This document shows positions 7,421 through 16,432 of a stretch of DNA of 64,000 nt, one piece after another; position 1 is the stretch's first letter; the number at the start of each line of letters is the position of its first letter. Location of the stretch: the NCBI RefSeq assembly GCF_018255755.1, contig NZ_CP073766.1:3286001-3350000 (forward strand). The letters are read 5' to 3'. Below the pieces are notes generated by a model. The model saw nothing but the letters and a program-made list of their open reading frames with translations, made no database searches and was not told the DNA's origin. A program made the position numbers and the translations under genes. Source of the stretch: Chitinophaga sp. HK235. GTDB lineage: Bacteria; Bacteroidota; Bacteroidia; Chitinophagales; Chitinophagaceae.

Positions 7421-10400
7421 ATGAAAATATCGCTAAAATTTAGGGACAGGTACTCCTATGCCCTGAAAAAAGCTTTCTTAGTTATGAAACTCACCACGTT
7501 ATTACTGTTGGCGTGTTTTCTCCAGGTATCAGCAGCGCTGAAGGGACAAGGTACCATCACCCTTAAGCTGAAAAAAACGGAGATCGCACAAGTGCTGAGT
7601 AGTATTGAACAGCAGGGTAACTACCGTTTTCTGTACAATAATGCTCTGACTGAAATCAGAAGAAAAGTAAATGTTGATGTGACCAATTCCGGACTGGATG
7701 CGGTGATGAACACCGTCTTTGCCGGTACTTCCCTCCGGTACAAACTCATCGAAAACAACCTGGTGGTGATCATGTCACAGGAGATCAAAGTGACCGGTAA
7801 AGTTACCAGCAAAAGTGACGGCTCGCCTATTCCGGGCGCCAGCGTTAGCTTGAAAGGTACTACCAAAGGCGCTGTCAGCGGCCCTGACGGACACTACTCC
7901 CTCACCGTGCCCGACAACGGCACGCTGGTAGTAAGTTTCATCGGTTACACTTCCCAGGAAATAGCTGTTAACAACCGCCAGACCATCGATATCGCCCTGG
8001 AAGAAGCTATCAGCCAGGTACAACAGGTAGTGGTAGTAGGTTACGGCGTACAGCGTAAAGTAGACATCACCGGTTCTATTACCCAGGTAAAGGGAGATGA
8101 AGTGAGCAAACAGCCCGTATCCAACGCTATGAGCGGCCTGCAGGGCAAAGTAGCCGGCGTACAGATCGTGAACGATGGCAAACCCGGCGCGGCTCCTACT
8201 ATCCGCATCAGAGGTACAGGCTCCGTATACGGCAGCCAGAGCCCGTTGTACGTAGTAGATGGTGTGTGGTATGATGATATCAGCTTCCTCAACCCTGCGG
8301 ACATCGAAAACATGAGCATCCTGAAAGATGCCTCCAGTGAAGCTATCTACGGTATCCGTGCAGCCAACGGCGTAGTACTGATCACTACCAGAAAAGGGAA
8401 AGCCGGCAGAGCCACCGTGAACTATACTGGTTTTGTAGGTATGCAAAAGGCCACCAACAAAGTAAAAATGGCCGATGCTAAAGAATACGCTACCATCATC
8501 AATGAACTGAGCGCCATCAATGGTAAAGCTCCGCTGCTGAATCCGAATGATTATGGCAAAGGAACAGATTGGTTTAAAGAAGAATTGAGGAATGCACTTG
8601 TTACTAACCATCAGTTATCCGTAAGCGGTGGTACAGAAAAATCAACCTATAACTTCTCACTTGGATATCTCAAGCAGGACGGTCTTGTTAAAACCAATGA
8701 TTTCAACAGAATAACTGCCCGTCTGCAAAATGATTTTCAGGTTTTCGAACCATTGAAGATAGGCTATACCGTTACTGCAGCAGCCTATAATACCAATGAT
8801 ATTCCTGACTTTTATTTAGGTCAGCTGTATACTTCGGCTCCGGTAGTAGCAGTCCGTAACCCGGATGGCTCCTATGGTGATCCTGCTTTGCTGAATCTTG
8901 GAACCGGTGCTGGTAAAAACCCTCAGGCTACACTGGACTTTTATGATCAGAACACCAAACGCCGGGTAGTGACCGGAAACGTATATGCCGATCTTCGTTT
9001 TGCGAAACACTTCGTTTTCCACACCAGTGTTGGCGGGGAATATGGTGACAGTACCATCCGCAACTATACGCCACAGTACAGTGCCACTACCAACCAACGT
9101 AACAACATCAGCAAACTGACACGCACCAATTCCAACCGTCAAAGCTGGATCGTTGAAAACACCCTCACCTATGACAACAAATTTGGTGATCATAACCTGA
9201 AAGTATTGGCCGGTCAGTCTGCCCAGCAATACAAATTCTACAAACTGATTGCCACTGCCGATAATGTACCCAACAGCAGTGAAGGTGATATGTACCTCAG
9301 ACTGGGCAATACCGATGGCCGCTCCGTGAAAGATGAAGGAGATCTGTACGCAGTATCTTCCTATTTCGGACGGATCAACTATGCCTATAAAGATAAATAC
9401 CTGCTGACCGCCTCCATGCGTGCTGACGGTGCCTCCAAATTCTACGGCAACCAGCGCTGGGGTTATTTCCCTTCTGTTGGACTAGGCTGGGTGATCAGCG
9501 AAGAACCGTTCCTGAAAAACACTAAAATATTCGACAACCTGAAACTGCGTGGCAGCTGGGGTAAAGTCGGTAATGCTTCTGTTCCCGGCTTTCTCGCGGT
9601 ACAGCGTGTTACACAGGACCCGTTCATGACAGCCATATTCGGCGGTGGCGTGTATACAGGTGCCAGCATCAATACCATCGTTCCTCCGCAGCTTTACTGG
9701 GAACGTGCAGCCGGAACAGATATCGCTCTGGAAGCCACCGTACTGCAAAACAGGTTGTTTATGGAAGCCGGTTTTTATAACCGTAAAACACAGCAGGCCA
9801 TTTTCGAAGTACCTTTCCCCAGCTCTGTAGGTACCCAATCAGGCACTATCCTCGCCAACCAGGCCGACTTCCAGAACCGTGGCTGGGAATTTGCCGCCAA
9901 CTGGAAAGATGATCTGAAAAATGGTTTCAGTTATTCCGTAGGTGCCAACATGAGCATCAACAACAATAAAGTATTGTCTGTAAACACCGGTGGCAATCCC
10001 ATCTATGGTGGCGGCGACGCATCCACTGGTGGCGCGCTGGCTACCCGTACTGTAGTAGGTCAGCCTATAGGCCAGTACTATGGTTATATCGTAGACGGTA
10101 TCTTCCAGAATCAGGCTGAAGTAGACGCCTCTGCGCAACCCAAAGCCAAACCAGGCGACTTCAAATACCGCGATGTGAATGGTGACGGCGTAGTAGATCC
10201 TAAGGACAGAGTACCTATCGGCAACCCTAATCCTAAATACACCTACGGCATCAATTCTTCCTTCAGCTATAAGAACTTTGACCTGGCACTCGAATTCCAG
10301 GGCGTAGCTGGTGTAGATGTGTATAACGCCAACCTGGGCCTGCGCTTTGGTAACGAAAACTTCACCAAGGAATTTTATGACAAACGCTGGCATGGTGAAG

Positions 10401-10714
10401 GCACCTCCAACACCTATCCATCTGCCAATATCGGTGGTGGCCAGAACTACCTGCCCAACCAGTTCTTCGTAGAAAACGGCAGCTACTTCCGGATCAGAAA
10501 CATACAGCTGGGTTATACCCTTCCTAAAACAGTAACAGAGCGCTGGAAAATGCAAAGGCTGCGTCTTTACCTGAATGCACAGAATGCATTCAACTTCTTC
10601 AAATACCGTGGTTTCTCACCTGAAATCGGAGGCAAGCCTACCGGTGCCGGTATCGACAACAGCGTGTATCCGTTGTATGCAACCTACAACTTTGGTGTAA
10701 ATGTGACCTTCTAA
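7421..10714 (+). CDS. SusC/RagA-family TonB-linked outer-membrane transporter with STN domain
   Basis: 1097 residues. A signal segment (MKLTTLLLLACFLQVSAALK) follows a 21-residue basic extension. The order is STN signalling domain (about 45-117), carboxypeptidase-regulatory-like domain (about 124-205, SPIPGASVSLKGTTKGAVSG), TonB-box-like VVVVGYG, plug (about 210-335, ending YGIRAANGVVLITT), and a 22-strand barrel ending in aromatic YNFGVNVTF. SusC proteins import oligosaccharides captured by the SusD lid, here encoded 7 bases downstream. The STN domain and the upstream sigma/FecR pair indicate that substrate binding is signalled inward to switch on this operon. The following GH144-like and GH43-like genes suggest a beta-glucan or substituted glycan as cargo. 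Confidence 0.96.
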   Translation: MKISLKFRDRYSYALKKAFLVMKLTTLLLLACFLQVSAALKGQGTITLKLKKTEIAQVLSSIEQQGNYRFLYNNALTEIRRKVNVDVTNSGLDAVMNTVFAGTSLRYKLIENNLVVIMSQEIKVTGKVTSKSDGSPIPGASVSLKGTTKGAVSGPDGHYSLTVPDNGTLVVSFIGYTSQEIAVNNRQTIDIALEEAISQVQQVVVVGYGVQRKVDITGSITQVKGDEVSKQPVSNAMSGLQGKVAGVQIVNDGKPGAAPTIRIRGTGSVYGSQSPLYVVDGVWYDDISFLNPADIENMSILKDASSEAIYGIRAANGVVLITTRKGKAGRATVNYTGFVGMQKATNKVKMADAKEYATIINELSAINGKAPLLNPNDYGKGTDWFKEELRNALVTNHQLSVSGGTEKSTYNFSLGYLKQDGLVKTNDFNRITARLQNDFQVFEPLKIGYTVTAAAYNTNDIPDFYLGQLYTSAPVVAVRNPDGSYGDPALLNLGTGAGKNPQATLDFYDQNTKRRVVTGNVYADLRFAKHFVFHTSVGGEYGDSTIRNYTPQYSATTNQRNNISKLTRTNSNRQSWIVENTLTYDNKFGDHNLKVLAGQSAQQYKFYKLIATADNVPNSSEGDMYLRLGNTDGRSVKDEGDLYAVSSYFGRINYAYKDKYLLTASMRADGASKFYGNQRWGYFPSVGLGWVISEEPFLKNTKIFDNLKLRGSWGKVGNASVPGFLAVQRVTQDPFMTAIFGGGVYTGASINTIVPPQLYWERAAGTDIALEATVLQNRLFMEAGFYNRKTQQAIFEVPFPSSVGTQSGTILANQADFQNRGWEFAANWKDDLKNGFSYSVGANMSINNNKVLSVNTGGNPIYGGGDASTGGALATRTVVGQPIGQYYGYIVDGIFQNQAEVDASAQPKAKPGDFKYRDVNGDGVVDPKDRVPIGNPNPKYTYGINSSFSYKNFDLALEFQGVAGVDVYNANLGLRFGNENFTKEFYDKRWHGEGTSNTYPSANIGGGQNYLPNQFFVENGSYFRIRNIQLGYTLPKTVTERWKMQRLRLYLNAQNAFNFFKYRGFSPEIGGKPTGAGIDNSVYPLYATYNFGVNVTF

Positions 10715-10721
10715 TTTAAAG

Positions 10722-12215
10722 ATGATGACCATGAAAAGAAATAAATCACTACATATAAACCGTATTGCCGGCTACGCACTGCCGATACTGCTGACCTTCA
10801 CTGCCGGATGTGGCAAAAGTTTTCTCGAAGTGCCGCCACAGGGCCAGCAACCAGCACAGGAATTCTGGAAATCTGAAGCTGATGCCACCAAGGCCATGAA
10901 CGCCGCATATGCTAACCTGCACGAATGGCGGCAGGTAGCCTTCGCAGCATTGGGCGTAGAAGATCTGGGATCTGACGAAACAGAAAAAGGTAGCGATCCT
11001 AACGATGCCAGCTTCTTCAACAACTTCGACAACTTTACCGTTACCGCCAGCGATGGCCAGGTAGCTGATTTCTGGAAAGGACAATATCAGGAAATCAACT
11101 TCTGCAACCAGGTGCTCGACAATGTACCCGGTATTAAAATGGATGAAGCGCTGAAAGCGCGCTACCTCGCAGAAGCCAAATTCCTCAGGGCTTATGCCCA
11201 CTTCAGGCTGGTACGTGCCTACGGTGATGTGCCGCTGCGTTTAAAAGTCCCAAAAACACCGGAAGAATATGATCTTCCCCGTACACCTAAAGCGGAAGTA
11301 TGGGCCGCCATTGAAAAAGATCTGACAGAAGCCGCTGCTGTACTGCCACAACGCTACCAGGCCACCGAAACCGGTAAAGCCACCAAAGGTGCTGCCCTGG
11401 CCTTACACGCCAAAGTAGCCATGTATCAGAAAAAATGGCAGGACGTGCTCAATTACACCAACCAGGTGATGGGCATGGGCTACAGCCTGTTCCCTGATTA
11501 CGAAAAGATGTTCCGCGTCCAGAATGAAAACTGCGTGGAATCCATCTTTGAAATACAGTGTCAGCTGATCGTTGGTAATAAAGATGCCTCCAACTCCCAG
11601 TATTCCCAGATACAAGGCGTAAAAGATGAACCAGGAGGTGGCTGGGGTTTCAATACGCCTACACAGGCGCTGGTAGACGCCTACGAACCAGGTGATCCAA
11701 GGAAAATCGCCACTATCCTCTTCAGAGGCACCATAACCGCCGAAGGAGACAGTATCAGAATGGCAGGTGTAAACCGCCGTTTTAATTACAAATCATATGT
11801 TCCCTTCTCCATGCACCGTGATGGATATAATCAGGGCGCAGACCAGAACATACGCGTGATCCGTTATGCCGAAGTACTGCTGATGAACGCAGAAGCAGCC
11901 AATGAACTGGGCAACAGCGGCCAGGCCCTCAGCTCCCTCAATACTGTAAGAGCCAGAGCCCGGGGCGGTGACAACAGCATCCTCCCGGATGTGACCACCA
12001 CCGACCCTACACAGCTGCGCCTCGCCATCTGGCATGAAAGACAAATAGAGCTCGCCATGGAACGCGACCGCTTTTTCGACGTAATCCGCCAGGGTAGAGC
12101 ACCACAGGTATTCGGCCCATTAGGATTCAAAGCCGGTAAAAACGAAGTGTTCCCGGTACCGCAAACTGAAATTGATATTAGCTCCGGTAAACTGACACAG
12201 AATCCCGGATACTAA
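10722..12215 (+). CDS. SusD/RagB-family nutrient-binding outer-membrane lipoprotein
   Basis: 497 residues, typical size. The signal peptide ends in a lipobox (TAGC) followed by GKSFLEVPPQGQ, the usual start of mature SusD proteins. The FWKSEADATKAMNAAYANL segment is the conserved N-terminal SusD signature. TPR-like helices follow (ARYLAEAKFLRAYAHFRLV). The RYAEVLLMNAEAANELG and WHERQIELAMERDRFFDVIR motifs mark the C-terminal SusD domain. It forms the hinged lid on the SusC pore and binds the glycan at the cell surface. It starts 7 bases after SusC, and the adjacent downstream gene begins 11 bases later, so all are one operon. The true start could be the third ATG, three codons in. Confidence 0.96.
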   Translation: MMTMKRNKSLHINRIAGYALPILLTFTAGCGKSFLEVPPQGQQPAQEFWKSEADATKAMNAAYANLHEWRQVAFAALGVEDLGSDETEKGSDPNDASFFNNFDNFTVTASDGQVADFWKGQYQEINFCNQVLDNVPGIKMDEALKARYLAEAKFLRAYAHFRLVRAYGDVPLRLKVPKTPEEYDLPRTPKAEVWAAIEKDLTEAAAVLPQRYQATETGKATKGAALALHAKVAMYQKKWQDVLNYTNQVMGMGYSLFPDYEKMFRVQNENCVESIFEIQCQLIVGNKDASNSQYSQIQGVKDEPGGGWGFNTPTQALVDAYEPGDPRKIATILFRGTITAEGDSIRMAGVNRRFNYKSYVPFSMHRDGYNQGADQNIRVIRYAEVLLMNAEAANELGNSGQALSSLNTVRARARGGDNSILPDVTTTDPTQLRLAIWHERQIELAMERDRFFDVIRQGRAPQVFGPLGFKAGKNEVFPVPQTEIDISSGKLTQNPGY

Positions 12216-12226
12216 AAAAACCTGTC

Positions 12227-13564
12227 ATGAGAATTGTGACCTATATATGCCTGATATGCCTGCTCACCTTTGGTGGGCAGGCACAGGTAAAACAAAGTGC
12301 TGAAAAACCAGACCTCCGCATCCAGCAAAACCTCAGCGACAGCGCCCTGCTGGACCTTGTACAAAAACAAACCTTCCGTTATTTCTGGGACTATGCACAT
12401 CCGGTGTCCGGCCTTGCCCGTGAACGCAGCAACAAATCATTTGACTATGGCGATGAAGTAGTGACCACTGGCGGCTCCGGCTTCGGTATCATGGCCATCA
12501 TCGTGGCCACCGAAAGAGGCTGGATCTCCCGCGACGCCGCGACAGAGCGGCTACTGAAAATAATCAACTTCCTCCGGAAAGCAGACAGTTATCACGGTGT
12601 CTTCCCCCACTGGCTCAACGGCGCCACCGGCAAAACCATCCCCTTCAGCCGCAAAGACGACGGGGCTGATCTCGTGGAAACATCCTTCCTCTTTGAAGGA
12701 CTGCTCTCTGCCCGACAGTATTTCAACCGCGACGCGCCTAAGGAACAGGAACTGCGTGATAAAATCAACTGGACCTGGTACGAAGCCGAATGGGACTGGT
12801 TTACCCGCGACGGACGCAACGTGCTGTACTGGCACTGGAGCCCCAACAACGGCTGGAGCATGAACCATGAGCTCAGAGGATGGAATGAATGTTTCATCAC
12901 TTATATCATGGCAGCCTCCTCACCGAAGTATCCGATCAAACCGGAAGTATATCACCAGGGCTGGGCCAACAGCTCCTACTTCCGTAACAACCGCACCTTC
13001 TTCGATATCAAACTGCCGCTGGGATTTAATTACGGAGGCCCGTTGTTCTTCTCCCACTATTCCTTTATGGGTCTTGATCCCCGGGGATTAAAAGACCGCT
13101 ATGCCGACTACTGGGAGCAAAACAAAAACCACACCCTCATCAACCGGGAATACTGCGTGCGCAACCCCAAAGGCTTCAAAGGTTATGGCCCCAATGCCTG
13201 GGGACTCACCGCCAGCGATACCTACAACGGATACGATGCGCATTCACCGGAAAATGATCACGGTACTATCACTCCTACCGCAGCCCTGTCGGCATTTCCT
13301 TATACACCGGAATACTCCATGCAGGCGCTGAAACATTTTTATTATCAGCTGGGCAACAAGATCTGGAGCCAGTACGGTTTTACCGATGCCTTCAATGAAA
13401 CACAGCAATGGTACGCCCAGTCGCATCTGGCCATCGATCAGGGACCGATCATCGTGATGATAGAAAACTACCGCAGCGGACTGTTATGGAAACTGTTTAT
13501 GAGCTGCCCGGAGATACAACAGGGATTAAAAAAACTGGACATCAGTAGTCCGTATTTAAAGTAA
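12227..13564 (+). CDS. Probable GH144 endo-beta-1,2-glucanase (glycoamylase-like, PF10091 fold)
   Basis: 445 residues with a cleavable signal peptide (about 1-19). From about residue 45 the protein matches the glycoamylase/COG5368 family, an (alpha/alpha)6 barrel: FRYFWDYAHPVSGLARERS, TTGGSGFGIMAIIVATERGW, the acidic motif DDGADLVETSFLFEGLL (Asp144, Asp148, Glu151), ELRGWNECFITYIMAA (Glu215, Glu221) and the C-terminal AIDQGPIIVMIENYRSGLLW. The founding GH144 enzyme is a Chitinophaga endo-beta-1,2-glucanase, which makes cyclic or linear beta-1,2-glucan the best substrate guess. Other members of the PF10091 group are uncharacterised, so specificity is inferred. It probably cuts at the cell surface or in the periplasm to feed the SusC/SusD pair before it. 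No truncation is seen. Confidence 0.85.
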   Translation: MRIVTYICLICLLTFGGQAQVKQSAEKPDLRIQQNLSDSALLDLVQKQTFRYFWDYAHPVSGLARERSNKSFDYGDEVVTTGGSGFGIMAIIVATERGWISRDAATERLLKIINFLRKADSYHGVFPHWLNGATGKTIPFSRKDDGADLVETSFLFEGLLSARQYFNRDAPKEQELRDKINWTWYEAEWDWFTRDGRNVLYWHWSPNNGWSMNHELRGWNECFITYIMAASSPKYPIKPEVYHQGWANSSYFRNNRTFFDIKLPLGFNYGGPLFFSHYSFMGLDPRGLKDRYADYWEQNKNHTLINREYCVRNPKGFKGYGPNAWGLTASDTYNGYDAHSPENDHGTITPTAALSAFPYTPEYSMQALKHFYYQLGNKIWSQYGFTDAFNETQQWYAQSHLAIDQGPIIVMIENYRSGLLWKLFMSCPEIQQGLKKLDISSPYLK

Positions 13565-13570
13565 CAGCAC

Positions 13571-15322
13571 ATGACGACCACGCTCCGCATACTGATAACA
13601 CTGCTGTTAAGCACAGTGCTGTTGTCTTCGCAAGCCCAGACCACCTACTGCAATCCGGTGAACGTGGACTACGGCTACTGCCCTATCCCCAACTTTACGG
13701 AATGGGGCAAACACAGGGCCACGGCCGATCCTGTCATCGTCACCTATAAAGGAGACTATTACCTTTTTTCCACTAACCAGTGGGGATACTGGTGGAGCCC
13801 GGACCTCAGCAAATGGCATTTTGTATCCCGTAAATTTCTGAAACCCTGGCATAAGGTGTATGATGAGCTGTGTGCACCCGCTGTATGGGTGATGGGAGAT
13901 ACCATGATGGTGTTCGGATCTACCTACAGCAGCAATTTTCCCATATGGATGAGCACCGATCCAAAAGGCAACCAGTGGAAAGAAGCCGTAGACTCTTTTG
14001 AAGCCGGAGGTTGGGACCCGGCCTTCTTCCTGGACGATGACGGAAAACTGTATCAGTACAACGGCAGCAGCAACAGTTACCCGTTGTACGGCGGAGAGGT
14101 GGACCGCAAAACCATGCAATTGAAAGGTGCCAGAAAAGAACTTTATCTGTTGAACCACGAACGCTACGGATGGCAGCGTTTCGGGGAATATATGGACAAC
14201 ACTTTCCTCGATCCGTTTATTGAAGGAGCCTGGATGACCAAACATCATGGTAAATACTATCTGCAGTATGGTGCACCGGGAACGGAGTTCAGTGGGTATG
14301 CAGACGGTGTGGTGGTATCAGATCATCCGTTAGGACCTTTTACGCCACAGGCTCATAATCCGTTTTCCTTCAAGCCCGGAGGCTTTGCCCGTGGCGCCGG
14401 CCATGGCAGCACCTTCCAGGACACCAAAGGCAACTGGTGGCATGTGTCTACCATGGTTATTTCCGTGAAGAATAGCTTTGAGAGAAGACTCGGCATCTGG
14501 CCCGCCGGTTTCGACAAAGACGATGTACTTTACTGCAACACCGTATTCGGCGACTATCCACATTACCTCAACAGAGGCAGCAACTCCGCCTCTTTTGAAA
14601 ACGACCGGAAATCCTTTACCGGCTGGATGCTGCTCAACTACAACAAACCTGTAACGGTATCGTCTACACTGGGTGGATACCTGCCCAACAACGCAGTAGA
14701 TGAAAACATCAAAACCTATTGGAGCGCCGCCACCGGCAACAAAGGGGAATGGCTGCAATCAGATTTGGGCAGCGTCAGCACCGTACATGCCGTACAGATC
14801 AACTACGCCGATCAGGATGCCACCTTCCTCGGCAAACAAACAGACATCTATCATCAGTACATCCTCCACTATTCGCTGGATGGCAAAAAATGGCAGATAC
14901 TGACAGATAAAAGCCATAACCTGTCGGATGTACCACATGACTATATAGAACTACCACAGCCGGTGAAAGCCCGTTATATCAAACTGGAAAACATCCATGT
15001 GCCCAGCGGTAAATTCGCTATCAGCGGACTGCGTGTATTCGGCAATGGTAACGGGCCTCTCCCCGATTCAGTGAAATCATTTATGGTACTGCGTACGGAA
15101 AAGGATAAACGCAGCGCATGGATCAAATGGGAACCGGTAGATAACGCCTATGCGTACAATATCTACTTCGGCATTGCACCCGACAAACTGTACAACTGCA
15201 TCATGGTACACAATGCCAACGATTATTTTTTTAAAGGCATGGATAAAGATCAGTCCTACTATTTCTCTATAGAAGCCATCAATGAAAATGGGGTTTCTCC
15301 TAAAACAAAGCCCAGGACTTAA
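13571..15322 (+). CDS. GH43-like glycosidase with discoidin (F5/8 C) and fibronectin III-like modules
   Basis: 583 residues with a signal peptide (about 1-22). The N-terminal five-blade propeller (about 28-330) carries the GH43-type acidic triad: Asp53 in TADPVIV, Asp149 in GGWDPAFF and Glu218 in FIEGAWM, matching base, pKa modulator and acid. Residues about 360-490 look like an F5/8 type C (CBM32-like) sugar-binding module (NNAVDENIKTYWSA; WLQSDLG; KARYIKLENI). The last 80 residues resemble a fibronectin III domain. GH43 enzymes usually remove arabinose, xylose or galactose, so the substrate may be a decorated glycan rather than plain beta-1,2-glucan. It is the last gene of the operon, 6 bases after the GH144-like gene, and its stop codon lies inside a palindrome. 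Confidence 0.85.
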   Translation: MTTTLRILITLLLSTVLLSSQAQTTYCNPVNVDYGYCPIPNFTEWGKHRATADPVIVTYKGDYYLFSTNQWGYWWSPDLSKWHFVSRKFLKPWHKVYDELCAPAVWVMGDTMMVFGSTYSSNFPIWMSTDPKGNQWKEAVDSFEAGGWDPAFFLDDDGKLYQYNGSSNSYPLYGGEVDRKTMQLKGARKELYLLNHERYGWQRFGEYMDNTFLDPFIEGAWMTKHHGKYYLQYGAPGTEFSGYADGVVVSDHPLGPFTPQAHNPFSFKPGGFARGAGHGSTFQDTKGNWWHVSTMVISVKNSFERRLGIWPAGFDKDDVLYCNTVFGDYPHYLNRGSNSASFENDRKSFTGWMLLNYNKPVTVSSTLGGYLPNNAVDENIKTYWSAATGNKGEWLQSDLGSVSTVHAVQINYADQDATFLGKQTDIYHQYILHYSLDGKKWQILTDKSHNLSDVPHDYIELPQPVKARYIKLENIHVPSGKFAISGLRVFGNGNGPLPDSVKSFMVLRTEKDKRSAWIKWEPVDNAYAYNIYFGIAPDKLYNCIMVHNANDYFFKGMDKDQSYYFSIEAINENGVSPKTKPRT

Positions 15323-15344
15323 GTCCTGGGCTAAATTCGTTTTT
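15309..15344 (+). terminator. Terminator hairpin containing the stop codon of the GH43-like gene
   Basis: Two 12-base arms (AGCCCAGGACTT at 15309-15320 and its exact complement at 15321-15332) form a perfect 24-base palindrome, followed by TTTTT at 15340-15344. The TAA stop (15320-15322) sits in the centre, so the last three sense codons and the stop would lie in the hairpin. It separates the plus-strand locus from the convergent minus-strand ecotin-like gene. Confidence 0.75.
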
Positions 15345-15357
15345 ATGATGCGTGAGG

Positions 15358-15822
15358 TTATTTTATCACTGCGTCCTTTTCTTCTTCTCCTCTCTCCCAG
15401 ATTTTATATTTTACTGCAAAACCTTTGGGCACATACACCACAATAGGCAGCTTACTGTTGTATCGGACCTGTCTGGTGTCGAAGATAAATTTATCGGTCA
15501 GCTTTTTGTCGGGGCATGCCATCAGAGTAGAACGTATATTGCCGGCTGAGACATACTGGTAATAGGTATAGCCCCACCCTTTGACATCTTTGGTTACCCA
15601 CCGGCCTATCAGCCCGTGCTGGTTGCAATCCACCTTCATGGTCTTGCCCGCCATAATTTCTACCTGGAAATTGTCTTCTTTGTCTTTGGCAGACAACTGG
15701 ATGACGTACCTTTCCACGTCCTTCCAGGCCGGAGGAAATGGCTTCAGATTGTCTTTATCCTGTGAATAAACGCTGGAAATGCCGGCACTCCATAGCAACA
15801 ACAGGGTGATGAATTGTTTCAT
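15358..15822 (-). CDS. Ecotin-like secreted serine-protease inhibitor
   Basis: 154 residues with a signal peptide (about 1-20). The mature part aligns along its whole length with E. coli ecotin: PFPPAWKDVERYVIQL, KTMKVDCNQHGL, GWGYTYYQYV, STLMACPDKK, VRYNSKLPIVVYVP and VKYKIWE. The disulfide cysteines are Cys66 and Cys103. The reactive-site loop reads S-T-L-M-A-C, placing Leu100 at P1 where E. coli has Met; this should still suit chymotrypsin- or elastase-like enzymes. Ecotin is a periplasmic dimer that blocks trypsin-fold proteases, so here it may guard against predator or host proteases or control own secreted proteases. It stands alone, convergent with the GH43-like gene. Confidence comes from motif order and length. 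Confidence 0.9.
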   Translation of the reverse strand: MKQFITLLLLWSAGISSVYSQDKDNLKPFPPAWKDVERYVIQLSAKDKEDNFQVEIMAGKTMKVDCNQHGLIGRWVTKDVKGWGYTYYQYVSAGNIRSTLMACPDKKLTDKFIFDTRQVRYNSKLPIVVYVPKGFAVKYKIWERGEEEKDAVIK

Positions 15823-15941
15823 ACTTTAAGTTTTATGGTATGAAAAATTAACATCCGTGAGCCGGAATTGTTTTGCTATGGGTAAAGTGCCTTTCAGTTT
15901 TGCACTGGTTAATATCACGTTTACATTGCCAGATCTAATTA

Positions 15942-16427
15942 TTACGTCGCTTGATTGTCAACAGGTATTGAATCATTTACAGCATCTTCTTTCTGCATTT
16001 CCTGTTCGACGGATTCTTCTTGCCCAACCTGATATAACCAGCCTCTGTTCATAGCCTTATCTCTCATTTTCTTAGCCTTTCGCTCCATTTCTCCCCGGGA
16101 TTTACAGATCGAGTAATCAACTGAAACATGGCCTGCAAAAGGTTTATTATCAGCATCACACTTAAGGTCTTCCGCTTCAAATTCTCCAACAGTAACTCCT
16201 AGCACACCACATGAATTATACTGCTTAGTAAAATGTTCAAATGATTGCCTGGGGGAAAATTCATCTCCATTATAAACAGATAGTTTATTTTCATCTTTTT
16301 TAGTTGGTGTAAATACGGAGGATGTCACATGTACAGTGGAAGAGGCAACAAAAGCCAGATTTGATACACCCCCATTTTGAACCCAATTAGGATTAACTTG
16401 CCTATAAAGTAGCGTTTCAGGTGTCAA
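15942..16427 (-). CDS. Unknown 161-residue protein, second gene of an AT-rich cassette
   Basis: I cannot assign a function. The protein has no signal peptide or membrane helix. It begins LLYRQVNPNWVQNGGVSNLAF and contains FTPTKKDENKLSVYNG, GVLGVTVGEF, a helical stretch rich in Lys/Arg (EMERKAKKMRDKAMNRGWLY) and an acidic, disordered tail after residue 135. The order RQVNP, PTKKDExKLSVY, VLGVTVGE reminds me of a hypothetical family found beside a larger partner in other phyla; this is from memory and unchecked. It starts 5 bases after the stop of the 370-residue gene, so the two are almost certainly co-transcribed and translationally linked. Base composition is more AT-rich than the flanking loci, which suggests transfer. 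Confidence 0.75.
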   Translation of the reverse strand: MTPETLLYRQVNPNWVQNGGVSNLAFVASSTVHVTSSVFTPTKKDENKLSVYNGDEFSPRQSFEHFTKQYNSCGVLGVTVGEFEAEDLKCDADNKPFAGHVSVDYSICKSRGEMERKAKKMRDKAMNRGWLYQVGQEESVEQEMQKEDAVNDSIPVDNQAT

Positions 16428-16432
16428 TGTCT

